In this document: piece after piece, positions 48,616 through 57,335 of the stretch
How positions within the stretch are numbered: the stretch's first letter is position 1
How the letters are laid out: every line of letters begins with the position of its first letter
Notes under the pieces: model-generated
What the model saw: the letters and a program-made list of their open reading frames with translations, nothing else
Database searches by the model: none
What the model was told of the DNA's origin: nothing
NCBI RefSeq assembly: GCF_026339875.1
Contig: NZ_JAPEPZ010000001.1
Coordinates: 9,114,001 to 9,178,000, forward strand
Reading direction: 5' to 3'
Length of the DNA: 64,000 bases
From: Streptomyces sp. NBC_01571
GTDB taxonomy: Bacteria > Actinomycetota > Actinomycetes > Streptomycetales > Streptomycetaceae
Position numbers and translations under genes: made by a program

Positions 48616-49757
48616 AGATCACACGCGTCGAAACCTTCCTCGTACCGCCGCGCTGGCTGTTCTGCCGCGTGGAGACCGACGAGGGCGTGACCGGCTGGGG
48701 CGAACCCGTCGTCGAGGGCCGCGCCGAACTGGTGCGGACCGCCGTCGACGTCCTTGCCGAATACCTCCTCGGCCAGGACCCGCTCCGTATCCAGGACCAC
48801 TGGCAGGTCCTCACCAAAGGCGGCTTCTACCGGGGCGGCCCGGTCCTGTCCAGCGCCGTCGCCGGACTCGACCAGGCGCTGTGGGACATCGCGGGCAAGA
48901 CCTACGGCGCTCCCGTGCACGCCCTTCTCGGCGGCCCCGTGCGCGACCGGGTCCGGGTCTACGCCTGGGTAGGCGGCGACGAACCCGCCGAACTCACCGA
49001 GCAGATCAGCGCGCAGGTGGAGGCGGGATTCACCGCCGTGAAGATGAACGGTGCCGGACGTGTCGGGCCGGCCGCCACGATGGCCGAGACCGCTGCGGTC
49101 GTCGCCCGCGTGGCGGCGGCCCGTGACGTCCTCGGGCCCGACCGGGACGTCGCCGTCGACTTCCACGGCCGCTTCACCGCCGCCAACGCCCGCCGCGTCC
49201 TGAACGAACTCGCCCCCCTGCACCCCCTGTTCGTCGAGGAACCGGTCGTCCCCGAGCAGAACCACCTCCTGGCCGGGCTCGTCGGCGCGAGCCCGGTGCC
49301 GCTGGCCACGGGCGAACGCCTCTACTCCCGCGCCGAGTTCCTGGCTCCGCTCACCGCCGGCATCGCCGTCGCCCAGCCCGACCTCTCGCACGCCGGAGGC
49401 ATCTCCGAGGTCCACCGCATCGCCTCCCTCGCCGAGACCTACGGCGCCCACCTCGCCCCGCACTGCCCCCTCGGCCCGATCGCCCTCGCCGCCAGCCTCC
49501 AAGTCGCCTTCGCCACACCCAACTTCCTCATCCAGGAGCAGAGCAGGGGCATCCACTACAACAAGGACGCCGACCTGCTCTCCTACGTCGTCGACCCCGA
49601 GCCCTTCCGGTTCGTGGACGGGCACGCGCGGCGCGGCGACGCGCCGGGCCTCGGCGTCACCGTCGACGAGGCCGCCGTCCGCGCCGCCGACCGCGCGGGC
49701 CACGCCTGGCGCAACCCCGTGTGGCGGCACCCCGACGGCTCCTTCGCGGAGTGGTGA
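48612..49757 (+). CDS. dgoD: D-galactonate dehydratase
   Basis: A 381-residue enolase-superfamily dehydratase. Metal ligands fall at Asp183 (AVDFHGRF), Glu209 (FVEEPV) and Glu235 (ATGERLYSR), the numbering I recall for E. coli DgoD, with His185 and the catalytic His at 284 (LAPHCPLGP). It converts D-galactonate to 2-keto-3-deoxygalactonate. GTG 48612 overlaps the regulator stop. This is the clearest marker that the operon is for galactonate, and so for oxidative galactose use. Confidence 0.92.
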   Translation: MKITRVETFLVPPRWLFCRVETDEGVTGWGEPVVEGRAELVRTAVDVLAEYLLGQDPLRIQDHWQVLTKGGFYRGGPVLSSAVAGLDQALWDIAGKTYGAPVHALLGGPVRDRVRVYAWVGGDEPAELTEQISAQVEAGFTAVKMNGAGRVGPAATMAETAAVVARVAAARDVLGPDRDVAVDFHGRFTAANARRVLNELAPLHPLFVEEPVVPEQNHLLAGLVGASPVPLATGERLYSRAEFLAPLTAGIAVAQPDLSHAGGISEVHRIASLAETYGAHLAPHCPLGPIALAASLQVAFATPNFLIQEQSRGIHYNKDADLLSYVVDPEPFRFVDGHARRGDAPGLGVTVDEAAVRAADRAGHAWRNPVWRHPDGSFAEW

Positions 49758-49759
49758 GC

Positions 49760-50572
49760 ATGCCACTGGACATCGTCACCGACCCTCTCCACGGCGGCCG
49801 TTGGACCTCCCTCGCGGCGCCCGGCCGCGAGTGGCTCTGGCATCGCCCCGAACCCGGGCGCCAACAGGCGGTTCCCGGCTCGGCGTTCGTGGACGCGGGC
49901 GGCCTGGAGGAGTGCGTGCCCACCGTCCGCGGCACCCCGGACCACGGGGACGTCTGGTCCCGGCCCTGGACCCGCGAGGGTGCCGCCGAGTCCGTCCGCT
50001 GCGCGGACTTCACGCTCCGCCGTACGCTCCGTGCCACGGCCGACGGAGCCGAGGCCCACTACGTCCTCACCGCCGAGCCCGGCTTCCGCTTCGTCTGGGC
50101 CGCGCACGCCCTGCTCGACCTGTCGTCCGCCGCCACCCTGCACCTGCCCCACGGGGCGTCCACCCGGTTGTTCCCGGAGTCCGCCGCGCTCGTCGACCGC
50201 TCCTGGCCGGACGGCGCCCCCTGGATCACCGGCGCCTGGCCGGCCCCGTGCGGAGTGCCGCTGGACCGGCTCGGTCCCGACGACGGAACCGCCGTGGGGG
50301 CCGTCGTCGACGCCCCGCGGGCCTGTGTCCACGACGGCCCCGACCGCCTCGGCCTCGCCCTGCACGCCGACGAACAGCCGGTGTCGGTCGCCCTGTGGCG
50401 CAACCTCGGCGGCTTCCCGCAGCCCGCCCCCTACCGCAGCACCGGCGTCGAACCGATGCTCGGCCGCGTCTTCGACCTCGCCGAGGCAGGACCCGACGAC
50501 GCCGCCCGCGTCCCCGCCTCCGGCGAGGTGCGCTGGCGCCTCACCCTCGGCACCACCTGCCGCTGCCCCTGA
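49760..50572 (+). CDS. Aldose 1-epimerase-like protein
   Basis: A 270-residue soluble protein. It shows a beta-rich galactose-mutarotase-like layout: EWLWHRP early, VDAGGLEECVPTVRG with DHGDVWSRPW, LTAEPGFRFVWAAHALLDL, and a final GEVRWRLTLGTTCRCP. Catalytic His/Glu of true mutarotases are not obvious to me, so it may be a divergent family member. ATG 49760 has GGAG 7 bases upstream; a GTG at 49754 overlaps the previous stop. In this operon a mutarotase would present the beta-anomer to the dehydrogenase. Confidence 0.65.
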   Translation: MPLDIVTDPLHGGRWTSLAAPGREWLWHRPEPGRQQAVPGSAFVDAGGLEECVPTVRGTPDHGDVWSRPWTREGAAESVRCADFTLRRTLRATADGAEAHYVLTAEPGFRFVWAAHALLDLSSAATLHLPHGASTRLFPESAALVDRSWPDGAPWITGAWPAPCGVPLDRLGPDDGTAVGAVVDAPRACVHDGPDRLGLALHADEQPVSVALWRNLGGFPQPAPYRSTGVEPMLGRVFDLAEAGPDDAARVPASGEVRWRLTLGTTCRCP

Positions 50573-50603
50573 ACACCGCCGTCGAGAACTGGAGTTCCCT
50601 GCC

Positions 50604-51236
50604 GTGGATCTGCAAGCCGCCCTGGCCGCCCGCCGATTGCTGGCCATCGTGCGCGGAGGCGACGCGGACGCCGCGCTGCGCACGGTGCTGGCCCTCGCCG
50701 AGGAGGGCGTCGACCTCATCGAGGTCTCCCTGAGCGGAACGGACGCCCTCACCGTCATCGAGCGGGCCCGGCACGCCCTCGGGCCCGACGCGCTCCTGGG
50801 CGCCGGGACGGTCCTGAGCGCCGACGACGCCCACGCCGCACACCGTGCGGGAGCCGCCTTCGTGGTGACACCCGGACTCGGCGACGGCGTCCGCGCGGCC
50901 CGCGACCTGGGCCTGCCGGTCCTCGCCGGGGTGCTGACCCCGACCGACGTCATCGCCGCCCGCGCGCTCGGAGCCGAGGCCCTGAAACTCTTCCCCGCCG
51001 GAGCATTCGGCGGAGCGGACTACCTCAAGGCCCTGCGCGGCCCCTTCCCCGACGCGCAGTTCGTGCCCGTCGGCGGCATCGACGAGGCCGCCGCACATGC
51101 CTGTCTCACGGCCGGCGCGACAGCGGTCGGTGTCGGCTCGCCCCTGGTCGGCGACGCCGCCGACGGAGGCAGTCTCGCCGCGCTCCGCGACCGGGCCCGC
51201 GCCTTCCGTGCCGTCGCGGAGGAGTCCGGACGATGA
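50604..51236 (+). CDS. dgoA: 2-dehydro-3-deoxy-6-phosphogalactonate aldolase (KDPG aldolase family)
   Basis: A 210-residue class I aldolase of the KDPG/KHG family. AIVRGGDADAAL, LIEVSLSGTDAL and LGAGTVLSADDAHAAHRAGA are family segments. The Schiff-base Lys128 is in EALKLFPAG, followed by PVGGIDEAAA and VGVGSPLVGD. It cleaves KDPGal to pyruvate and glyceraldehyde 3-phosphate. I chose GTG 50604 with GGAG 9 bases ahead and the conserved N-terminus; the frame is open upstream. Stop overlaps the next start (ATGA). Confidence 0.9.
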   Translation: MDLQAALAARRLLAIVRGGDADAALRTVLALAEEGVDLIEVSLSGTDALTVIERARHALGPDALLGAGTVLSADDAHAAHRAGAAFVVTPGLGDGVRAARDLGLPVLAGVLTPTDVIAARALGAEALKLFPAGAFGGADYLKALRGPFPDAQFVPVGGIDEAAAHACLTAGATAVGVGSPLVGDAADGGSLAALRDRARAFRAVAEESGR

Positions 51237-52132
51237 GCTCCTCCGTGCGCGTCACCCGCCCCGACCGCCTCGAACTCGGCGAGGGCATCCGCTGGACGGG
51301 CGAGGAGGTCGTCCTCGTCGACCTCCTCGCGGGCCGCCTCCTCAGGGCGCCGGCGGACCCCGCCGGCGTCCTGGAGACACTGAGCCGACTCCCCTTCCCG
51401 ATCGGCGCGGTGGCCCCGGTGGCCGGGCGCCCCGGCACCTGGATCGCCGCCGCGGACACCGGCGTCTGCCTGCTGACGCCCGACGGCGCGACCACCTGGC
51501 TGGGCCGGCCCGAGGACGGCGCGGCGGTCCGTACGCGCATGAACGACGCGGTCGCCGACCCCTCCGGCCGCTTCTGGGCGGGCAGCATGGGCTACGACGC
51601 CGACGAGGACGCCGGTTCGCTGTACCGGGTCGACCACGACGGCACCGTGGTCCGGGTCCTGGACGGCGTCACCGTCCCGAACGGGCCCGCCTTCACCCCC
51701 GACGGCAAGGCCATGTACCTCGCCGACAGCGCCCGGGGAGTGATCCGGCGCCACCCGGTCGACCCGGACACCGGCGTTCCCGGCACGCCCGAGGTCTTCG
51801 CCACGATGGACGACGGCAGCCCGGACGGCATGACCGTCGACGCCGAGGGCGCCCTGTGGGTCGCCGTATGGGGAACCGGCACGGTACGCCGCTACCTCGC
51901 GGACGGCACCCCCGACCGCGTCCTGACGCTGCCCGCGAGCCTGCCCGCGGGTGTGTGCCTGGAGCACGACGTCCTGCACGTCACCACCGCCCGGCTGGGC
52001 CTCGCCGATCCGCGTCCCGAGGACGGGGCCGTGTTCTCCGTCCGCGTGGACGTGCCCGGCACGCCGACGCCCGCGTTCCGCCTCCAAGGCACCACGCCCG
52101 TGCGGCCGTTCCCGGCCGGGGGGTCCGTGTGA
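51233..52132 (+). CDS. SMP-30/gluconolactonase-type lactonase
   Basis: A 299-residue six-bladed propeller. Metal-site signatures are LGEGIRW (Glu), MNDAVADPSGRFWAGSMG (Asn), VPNGPAFTPDGKAMYLADS (Asn) and DGSPDGMTVDAEGALWVAVW (Asp). This group opens aldonolactones and hydrolyses sugar or organophosphate lactones. Here it would convert D-galactono-lactone to galactonate, the step between the dehydrogenase and the dehydratase. Start ATG 51233 overlaps the aldolase stop; its own stop overlaps the kinase start. Confidence 0.86.
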   Translation: MSSSVRVTRPDRLELGEGIRWTGEEVVLVDLLAGRLLRAPADPAGVLETLSRLPFPIGAVAPVAGRPGTWIAAADTGVCLLTPDGATTWLGRPEDGAAVRTRMNDAVADPSGRFWAGSMGYDADEDAGSLYRVDHDGTVVRVLDGVTVPNGPAFTPDGKAMYLADSARGVIRRHPVDPDTGVPGTPEVFATMDDGSPDGMTVDAEGALWVAVWGTGTVRRYLADGTPDRVLTLPASLPAGVCLEHDVLHVTTARLGLADPRPEDGAVFSVRVDVPGTPTPAFRLQGTTPVRPFPAGGSV

Positions 52133-53151
52133 CCGCGTCGTGGCGGCCCGCGCCCGGACCCGTCGTGTGCGTCGGGGAGACGATGGCGGCCCTGGCTCCC
52201 GACCCGGTCGGCCCGCTGGAGGAGGCCGAGCATCTGCGCCTGACGGTGGCCGGGGCCGAGTCCAATGTCGCGATGTACCTGGCCGACCACGGCATACCGG
52301 TGGCCTGGCTCTCCGCCCTCGGCGACGACGCGCCCGGCCGGCGCGTCCGGGCCGCCGTCGCCGCCGCGGGCGTCGATGTCACCCACGTCCGCACCGACCC
52401 CGACCGCCCCACCGGCCTGCTCCTCAAGTCCCCCCACCGGGACGGGACCCGGGTCCAGTACTACCGTTCCGGGTCCGCGGCATCCGCCCTCGGGCCCGGC
52501 CTGCTGGACACCCGACCGGTACGCACCGCCTCCCTCCTGCACGTCAGCGGGATCACCCCGGCGCTGTCCCCGTCCTGCCGGGAACTGGTGAGCCGGGCGC
52601 TCGGTACCGCACCCGGCGAACGGCCGTACGCCGTCAGCTTCGACGTCAACCACCGCCCCGCCCTGTGGCACGACGACTCGGCGGCCACCGTCCTGCGGGA
52701 CCTGGCCGACCGCGCGGACGTCGTCTTCGTCGGCCTGGACGAGGCGCAGGACATGTGGGGCTCCGACCTCACGGCCGACGGCGTACGGGAGTTGCTGCCG
52801 CGCCCGCGGATCGTCGTCGTCAAGGACGGCGCCGACTCGGTCACCGCCGCCGTACGGGACGGGGACGTCGTCGTGGTTCCGGCGCTGCGCACCCTCGTGG
52901 TCGAACCCGTCGGCGCGGGTGACGCCTTCGCCGCGGGGTTCCTGGCCGGTCTGCTCCGCGGCGAGACCCTGACACGCGCCCTGCGCCTCGGCCACATCAC
53001 GGCCGTCTCCGCCCTCAAGGTGACGGGCGACCACGGGTCACTGCCCGGCCCAGGGACCGTACGACGGCTTCTCGCGCTGTCGGCCGAGGAGTGGGTGCGG
53101 GTGGCACGCGCGGAGGACGCCCACCGCGAGGAGCGATCGCCGGGCCGATGA
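52129..53151 (+). CDS. PfkB family kinase, likely 2-keto-3-deoxygalactonate kinase
   Basis: A 340-residue ribokinase-family enzyme. VVCVGETMAALAPDPVG, GAESNVAMYLADHGIPVAWLSALGDD and the C-terminal VEPVGAGDAFAAGFLAGLL contain the anion hole and the catalytic Asp. It phosphorylates a sugar acid with ATP. In this operon the substrate is most likely KDGal, giving KDPGal for the aldolase (the unrelated DgoK family does this in E. coli). GTG 52129 overlaps the lactonase stop. No terminator was identified after it. Confidence 0.86.
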   Translation: MTASWRPAPGPVVCVGETMAALAPDPVGPLEEAEHLRLTVAGAESNVAMYLADHGIPVAWLSALGDDAPGRRVRAAVAAAGVDVTHVRTDPDRPTGLLLKSPHRDGTRVQYYRSGSAASALGPGLLDTRPVRTASLLHVSGITPALSPSCRELVSRALGTAPGERPYAVSFDVNHRPALWHDDSAATVLRDLADRADVVFVGLDEAQDMWGSDLTADGVRELLPRPRIVVVKDGADSVTAAVRDGDVVVVPALRTLVVEPVGAGDAFAAGFLAGLLRGETLTRALRLGHITAVSALKVTGDHGSLPGPGTVRRLLALSAEEWVRVARAEDAHREERSPGR

Positions 53152-53351
53152 GGCGAAGGGGAAGCCCCGGCTGCGTGCGACGAAACGCCACGCGACGCGA
53201 CGCGAGGGACGCGGTGTCGGACAGTGGGCCCGGACAGCGCAGTTGGGCGAACTCCCAGCGAGTCCGCCAGTGGCTCTTGACCGTTGCGCGGGAAGGTCCG
53301 TAGGAGTGGCGGGTGGCCGCGAGGATTCTCGCGCGGCCTCCGGAACGTGGG

Positions 53352-54752
53352 CTACGAGACCGGTGCCGTCGCGTCGGTGATCGCCGCGAGGGCCCGTTCC
53401 ATGTCCGGCTCCGTCGTGCGCCAGTTGCTGAACGCCGCGCGCAGGGCGGGCACGTGACCGTAGACGGTCGGGGTGACGAAGACTTCACCGGTGGCGGCGA
53501 TGGCATTGGCGGCGGCCTGGACACGGTCGGGTGTGGCACCGTCGGCGAGGGTGAAGCAGACGGTGTTGAGCCGCACGGGCGCCAGGAGTCGCAGGTGTGG
53601 GACGCCGACGACGGCATCGCCGAGACGCCGGGCGAGACCGGTGTTGCGGGCGACGATCTCACGATGCCCGTCCCGGCCGTAGGCGACCAGGGAGAACCAG
53701 GCGGTCAGGGCGCGCAGCCGCCGGGAGTTCTCCGGAGTGAGGTGCAGGAAGTCCGGGTCGGGGAGGGAGGGCGTGCCGAGGTAGGGCGAGGAGTTGTGGA
53801 AGACCCGGACCTGGAGGTCCTGTCGCCGGGTGAACGCGACCGCGCTGTCATAGGGGACGTTCAACCACTTGTGGAGGTCCAGACAGACGGAGTCCGCGGC
53901 GTCCAGGCCGTCGGTCAGGTGGGAGTGGGAGGGGAGCAGCGCGGCGAAGGCCCCGAAGGCGCCGTCGACATGCAGCCAGAAGCTGTGCCGCTCCTTGAGT
54001 GCCGCGATGGCGCGCAGGTCGTCGAAGTCGACGGTGTCGACGGTTCCGGCGTTGGCGACGACGATGGCGGGACGGCCGTCCATCTTCTCCAGCGCGTCCG
54101 CCAGAGCCGCCACGTCGACCGCCTCACGGTTGCCGGGCAGGAGTGGGACCCGCCGTACGCTCGCGCGGCCGAGGCCCAGGACGGACGCGGCCTTCCCGAT
54201 ACTGGAGTGCGGTGCCCCGGACAGTACCGTGACCGGGCCGAGCGCGGCCGCACCGTCGTGGGAGACGGACACCTTCCACTGTTCGCCCAGCCACTCGCGT
54301 CCGATGGCCAGGCCCACCGTGTTCGACATGGTCGCGCCGGTGACGAAGGCCCCGCTGTGTGCCTCGCTCAGCCCGAACAACTCGCGCAGCCAGGCCAACG
54401 TCTCCCGTTCGAGCGCGGCGGCGGACGATCCGGTGCTCCCGCCGACGTTCTGGTCGTACACGCTGGTGAGCCAGTCGGCGGTGAGGGCGGCGGGCGTCGC
54501 GCCCCCGGTCACGAAACCGAGGTAGCGGGGTCCGGCGCTGCCGGAGAAGCCCGGTGACCACCGCTCGGCGAAACGGGCCAGCGCGCCTTCGGTGCCCGCG
54601 CCCTCGGCGGGCAGAGGCTGCGGCTTCGGGGCGGCGCCGAGCCGCGCGGCGGGGCGGGCGTCGACCGCCGCCAGCTCCCGGCCCGCCAACTCGCTCACGG
54701 ACCGGAGCAGTTCCGTGAGGCGCGCGCGGTCTTCGGCGAGTACGGGATGCAT
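53352..54752 (-). CDS. PLP-dependent decarboxylase, group II type
   Basis: A 466-residue fold-type I PLP enzyme. The PLP-Lys is in DSVCLDLHKWLNVPYDSAV, preceded by NAGTVDTVDFDDL and LHVDGAFGAF, where Asp contacts the pyridine ring. Other segments: GFVTGGATPAALTADWLTSV, and an insert before HVPALRAAFSNWRTTEPDM. These match aromatic-amino-acid/glutamate decarboxylase-like proteins (group II). Substrate unknown. ATG 54752 has GGAGG 6 bases upstream. It is divergent from the MFS gene at 55250, across a ~500-bp interval without a gene. Confidence 0.85.
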   Translation of the reverse strand: MHPVLAEDRARLTELLRSVSELAGRELAAVDARPAARLGAAPKPQPLPAEGAGTEGALARFAERWSPGFSGSAGPRYLGFVTGGATPAALTADWLTSVYDQNVGGSTGSSAAALERETLAWLRELFGLSEAHSGAFVTGATMSNTVGLAIGREWLGEQWKVSVSHDGAAALGPVTVLSGAPHSSIGKAASVLGLGRASVRRVPLLPGNREAVDVAALADALEKMDGRPAIVVANAGTVDTVDFDDLRAIAALKERHSFWLHVDGAFGAFAALLPSHSHLTDGLDAADSVCLDLHKWLNVPYDSAVAFTRRQDLQVRVFHNSSPYLGTPSLPDPDFLHLTPENSRRLRALTAWFSLVAYGRDGHREIVARNTGLARRLGDAVVGVPHLRLLAPVRLNTVCFTLADGATPDRVQAAANAIAATGEVFVTPTVYGHVPALRAAFSNWRTTEPDMERALAAITDATAPVS

Positions 54753-55249
54753 GGCGGTCCTCCGGGGGTGTGCGGCGCCTTGAGCCGGCCACCGCGTCGA
54801 CTCCGCGAGCGCACCTGTGCCACCCGCATCGTCGGCACGACCGAGGGGACGGCTGCGCACGTCGGTTCGGGTGGCGCGACTCCCTGTCGGGGCACAGTAA
54901 CCGCAAAGCGGCGGTGCGCCTCCGACCGCTGCTCGGTCGGGTGGGCCATGTGGAGGGGGCGGGCGTCCCGGTACGGAGTGTGCGCGCGGGCGGTTCCCTC
55001 CAGCCCACCAGTCAGCCGGCGCAGCCGTCTGTTCGCCTGACGCCTCGGGCGTGACGCAGGTCATGGTGTGTCCTGCGCGATCCCGGAATGCGCGGGTCCC
55101 CGCCGCTGTTCCCGCGTTGAGGGCCCTGCCCTGTTCCGAGGGGTGTCGGGCAATGGTGCTCGCCAGGTGACGGGAGCTGGACACGATCCAGGCCCTTCCT
55201 GCTGCTCCCTGGTTCCTGGATCGATGTCTTCGAAGGGTTCTTCTGCGCC
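54753..55249. other. Divergent promoter interval without a gene
   Basis: Between the decarboxylase and MFS genes I see no convincing small gene, repeat or hairpin. The length suggests two promoters with room for regulator sites, but no symmetric site stood out. Confidence 0.4.
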
Positions 55250-56530
55250 ATGCCACTTGCCTTGCTGGCCCTGGCTGTCGTCGCGTTCGGTATCGGCACG
55301 ACCGAGTTCGCCACGATGGGGCTGCTGCCCCAGATCGCCGACGGCGTGGGCGTCTCGGTGCCGCACGCCGGCAACCTCGTGTCGGCCTACGCGCTCGGTG
55401 TCGTCGTGGGTGCGCCCGTACTGACGGGCATCGGTGCGCGCGTCCCCCACAAGCGACTGCTGCTGCTTCTGTCCGGCCTGTTCGTGGTCGGCAATCTCGC
55501 GTCCGCGCTCGCTCCCGGCTTCGGTCTCCTGTTCGCCGCGCGTTTTCTGGCGGGTCTGCCGCACGGCGCGCTGTTCGGCGTGGGCGCCGTCGTGGCCTCA
55601 CGACTGGTCGCGCCCGAACGGGCCGCGCGCGCGGTCTCCAAAATGTTCCTGGGTCTCACCGTCGCGAACATCGTCGGTGTCCCGGCCGGGACGATCCTCG
55701 GGCAGCAGCTGGGCTGGCGGTGGGCCTACGGTGCTGTCGCCGTCATCGGGCTCATCGCGCTCGCTTCGCTGGCCCTGTTCGTGCCTCATCAGCCGCGCGG
55801 CCGGCAGGCGGGCATCGGCCACGAGCTGCGGGCGATGGGGAACAGGCAGGTGGCGATCGGTCTGGCCACGGCGGTGATCGGGTTCGGCGGATTCTTCGCC
55901 GTCTACAGCTATCTGGTGCCCATGTTGACGAATCTGACGGGCATCTCCGACTCCTCGACCACCTTGGTCCTCGCGCTCTACGGCGTCGGTATGACGCTGG
56001 GCACGCTGATCGCGGGCCCCCTCACCGACCGGGCCCTGCGTCCGACGCTGTACGTGGGGCTCACCCTGCTCGCCGCGGCGCTGGTGGCGTTCTACTTCAC
56101 CGTGCACAGCACCGTGCCCGCCCTGCTGACGATCGCCTTCATCGGCGCGGTGGGAGCCCTCATCACCACACCCGTCCAGATGCTGCTCATGGCCAAGGCG
56201 AAGGACGCTCCCACCATGGCCGCGGCCTCCAACCACTCCGCCTTCAACCTGGCCAACGCGGGCGGTGCCTGGCTCGGCGGTCTGGCCATCTCCGCCGGCT
56301 GGGGCTGGGCCTCGCCCAGTCTGGTCGGTGCGGCTCTCGCGGTGGCGGGCCTCGGCCTGGCCTTCACAGGCGGGTTCATGGACCGGGGCAGTCCTGGCTC
56401 CATGGTGGTCACTTCGTCCGGCGGGGAGGAACCGAAGGCGGCCGCACAGGACGTGGCCCGGGGCGCCCGGGGCGCGGACGTGCCGGCCCTCTCCCCGCGG
56501 GCGGCGGAGGCTCCCCAGAACCTGGACTGA
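55250..56530 (+). CDS. MFS transporter, sugar/drug exporter type (AraJ/YdhP-like)
   Basis: A 426-residue membrane protein with 12 hydrophobic segments. The N-terminus (VVAFGIGTTEFATMGLLPQI) and ARFLAGLPHGALFGVGAVVA match the DHA1 group of arabinose-efflux-like transporters. Other segments are GLTVANIVGVPAGTILGQQLGWRW and ASNHSAFNLANAGGAWLGG. The C-terminal ~45 residues are a soluble tail (GGEEPKAAAQDVARG). The ATG at 55250 is supported only by a distant GAAGGG. Likely exports small polar molecules; substrate not defined. Confidence 0.85.
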   Translation: MPLALLALAVVAFGIGTTEFATMGLLPQIADGVGVSVPHAGNLVSAYALGVVVGAPVLTGIGARVPHKRLLLLLSGLFVVGNLASALAPGFGLLFAARFLAGLPHGALFGVGAVVASRLVAPERAARAVSKMFLGLTVANIVGVPAGTILGQQLGWRWAYGAVAVIGLIALASLALFVPHQPRGRQAGIGHELRAMGNRQVAIGLATAVIGFGGFFAVYSYLVPMLTNLTGISDSSTTLVLALYGVGMTLGTLIAGPLTDRALRPTLYVGLTLLAAALVAFYFTVHSTVPALLTIAFIGAVGALITTPVQMLLMAKAKDAPTMAAASNHSAFNLANAGGAWLGGLAISAGWGWASPSLVGAALAVAGLGLAFTGGFMDRGSPGSMVVTSSGGEEPKAAAQDVARGARGADVPALSPRAAEAPQNLD

Positions 56531-56721
56531 GGACCGTCCCGTATTCCCCGGTGGATCGGCGTTCCCCGGTGGATCAGCGCGTCACGCGGCGAACGCGCTG
56601 CCCACGGCGGCGGGCGGCCTCCGCCGTGTCCGCGGAGGCGTCCGCTGGCCGCGGTGACCGGAGCCCGTCGAGCGCCTCGGGCGGCCCGGCGTTGTCAGTG
56701 GTGACTGGAATCCTGGGGCGT

Positions 56722-56997
56722 ATGGACAGGGACGAGGAGTTGCTGCGCGGCCGGGTCTACGGCGTGGACCACGACGATCCCCGGCGGGGTCCACAGCCGG
56801 GACACGTCTACGGCCAGTTGGTCGGCGGTCCGCTGGACGGCCTGCTGCTCGACATCACCGGCTGGACACCGGACGAGACCGGCACCGGCGTCGCCCTCGA
56901 AACGGAGCTGGGGCGGTTCGGTGCCGGCGGGCGGGCGATATACGACCCGCGCCCGGGCGGCGGGGCCCGCTGGGACTGGTCGGGCGACACTCCCTGA
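56722..56997 (+). CDS. Small conserved hypothetical protein
   Basis: A 91-residue acidic protein (MDRDEELLRGRVYGVDHDDP, then PGHVYGQLVGGPLDGLLLDI, GWTPDETGTGVALETELGRF). I recall similar short proteins in Streptomyces, function unknown. ATG 56722 is preceded by GGGG; GTG 56701 is an alternative. The compact beta-like GGPLDGLLLD pattern occurs in other small actinomycete proteins. Not clearly in an operon. Confidence 0.6.
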   Translation: MDRDEELLRGRVYGVDHDDPRRGPQPGHVYGQLVGGPLDGLLLDITGWTPDETGTGVALETELGRFGAGGRAIYDPRPGGGARWDWSGDTP

Positions 56998-57105
56998 CGG
57001 CGGTCGCGCGGTCTCCGCCCGAGCCGACAGGTGGCCGGCCACGTGAGTGGACTCCCGGGCGGGCGCGCGGGGCGGGCGCCGGAGATCGCCTGTTAGGGTG
57101 AACGG

Positions 57106-57212
57106 CAGCGAAGGGGAGTAGTCCCGAGAACCGCTGGTCGACACACTGGGCCCCCGAGGGGGCCCCGGCCACCGGGCCACCGTACGCAGTGCGGGGCGGA
57201 CGAGACCTTCGG
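57106..57212 (+). promoter_or_regulatory. yybP-ykoY manganese riboswitch
   Basis: The region has the family landmarks: CGAAGG (57109-57114) pairing with CCTTCG (57206-57211) as P1, the conserved loop GGGGAGTAG (57113-57121) and the second loop ACGAGACC just before the P1 return. A TAGGGT -10-like box (57094-57099) puts the start near 57106. The class senses Mn2+ and turns on Mn exporters; the next gene fits. Confidence 0.75.
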
Positions 57213-57335
57213 CCAGGCATGACCAGGCTCATACTTCCGTGTGGGCCGTTCCGTCGTGCCGGGCCGAGTGGTTCCTCCCGTCGCCCTGTGGGTGCCGCAC
57301 GAGCCGACGGCCCGGCCCCAGCAGAAAGCAAGGGA

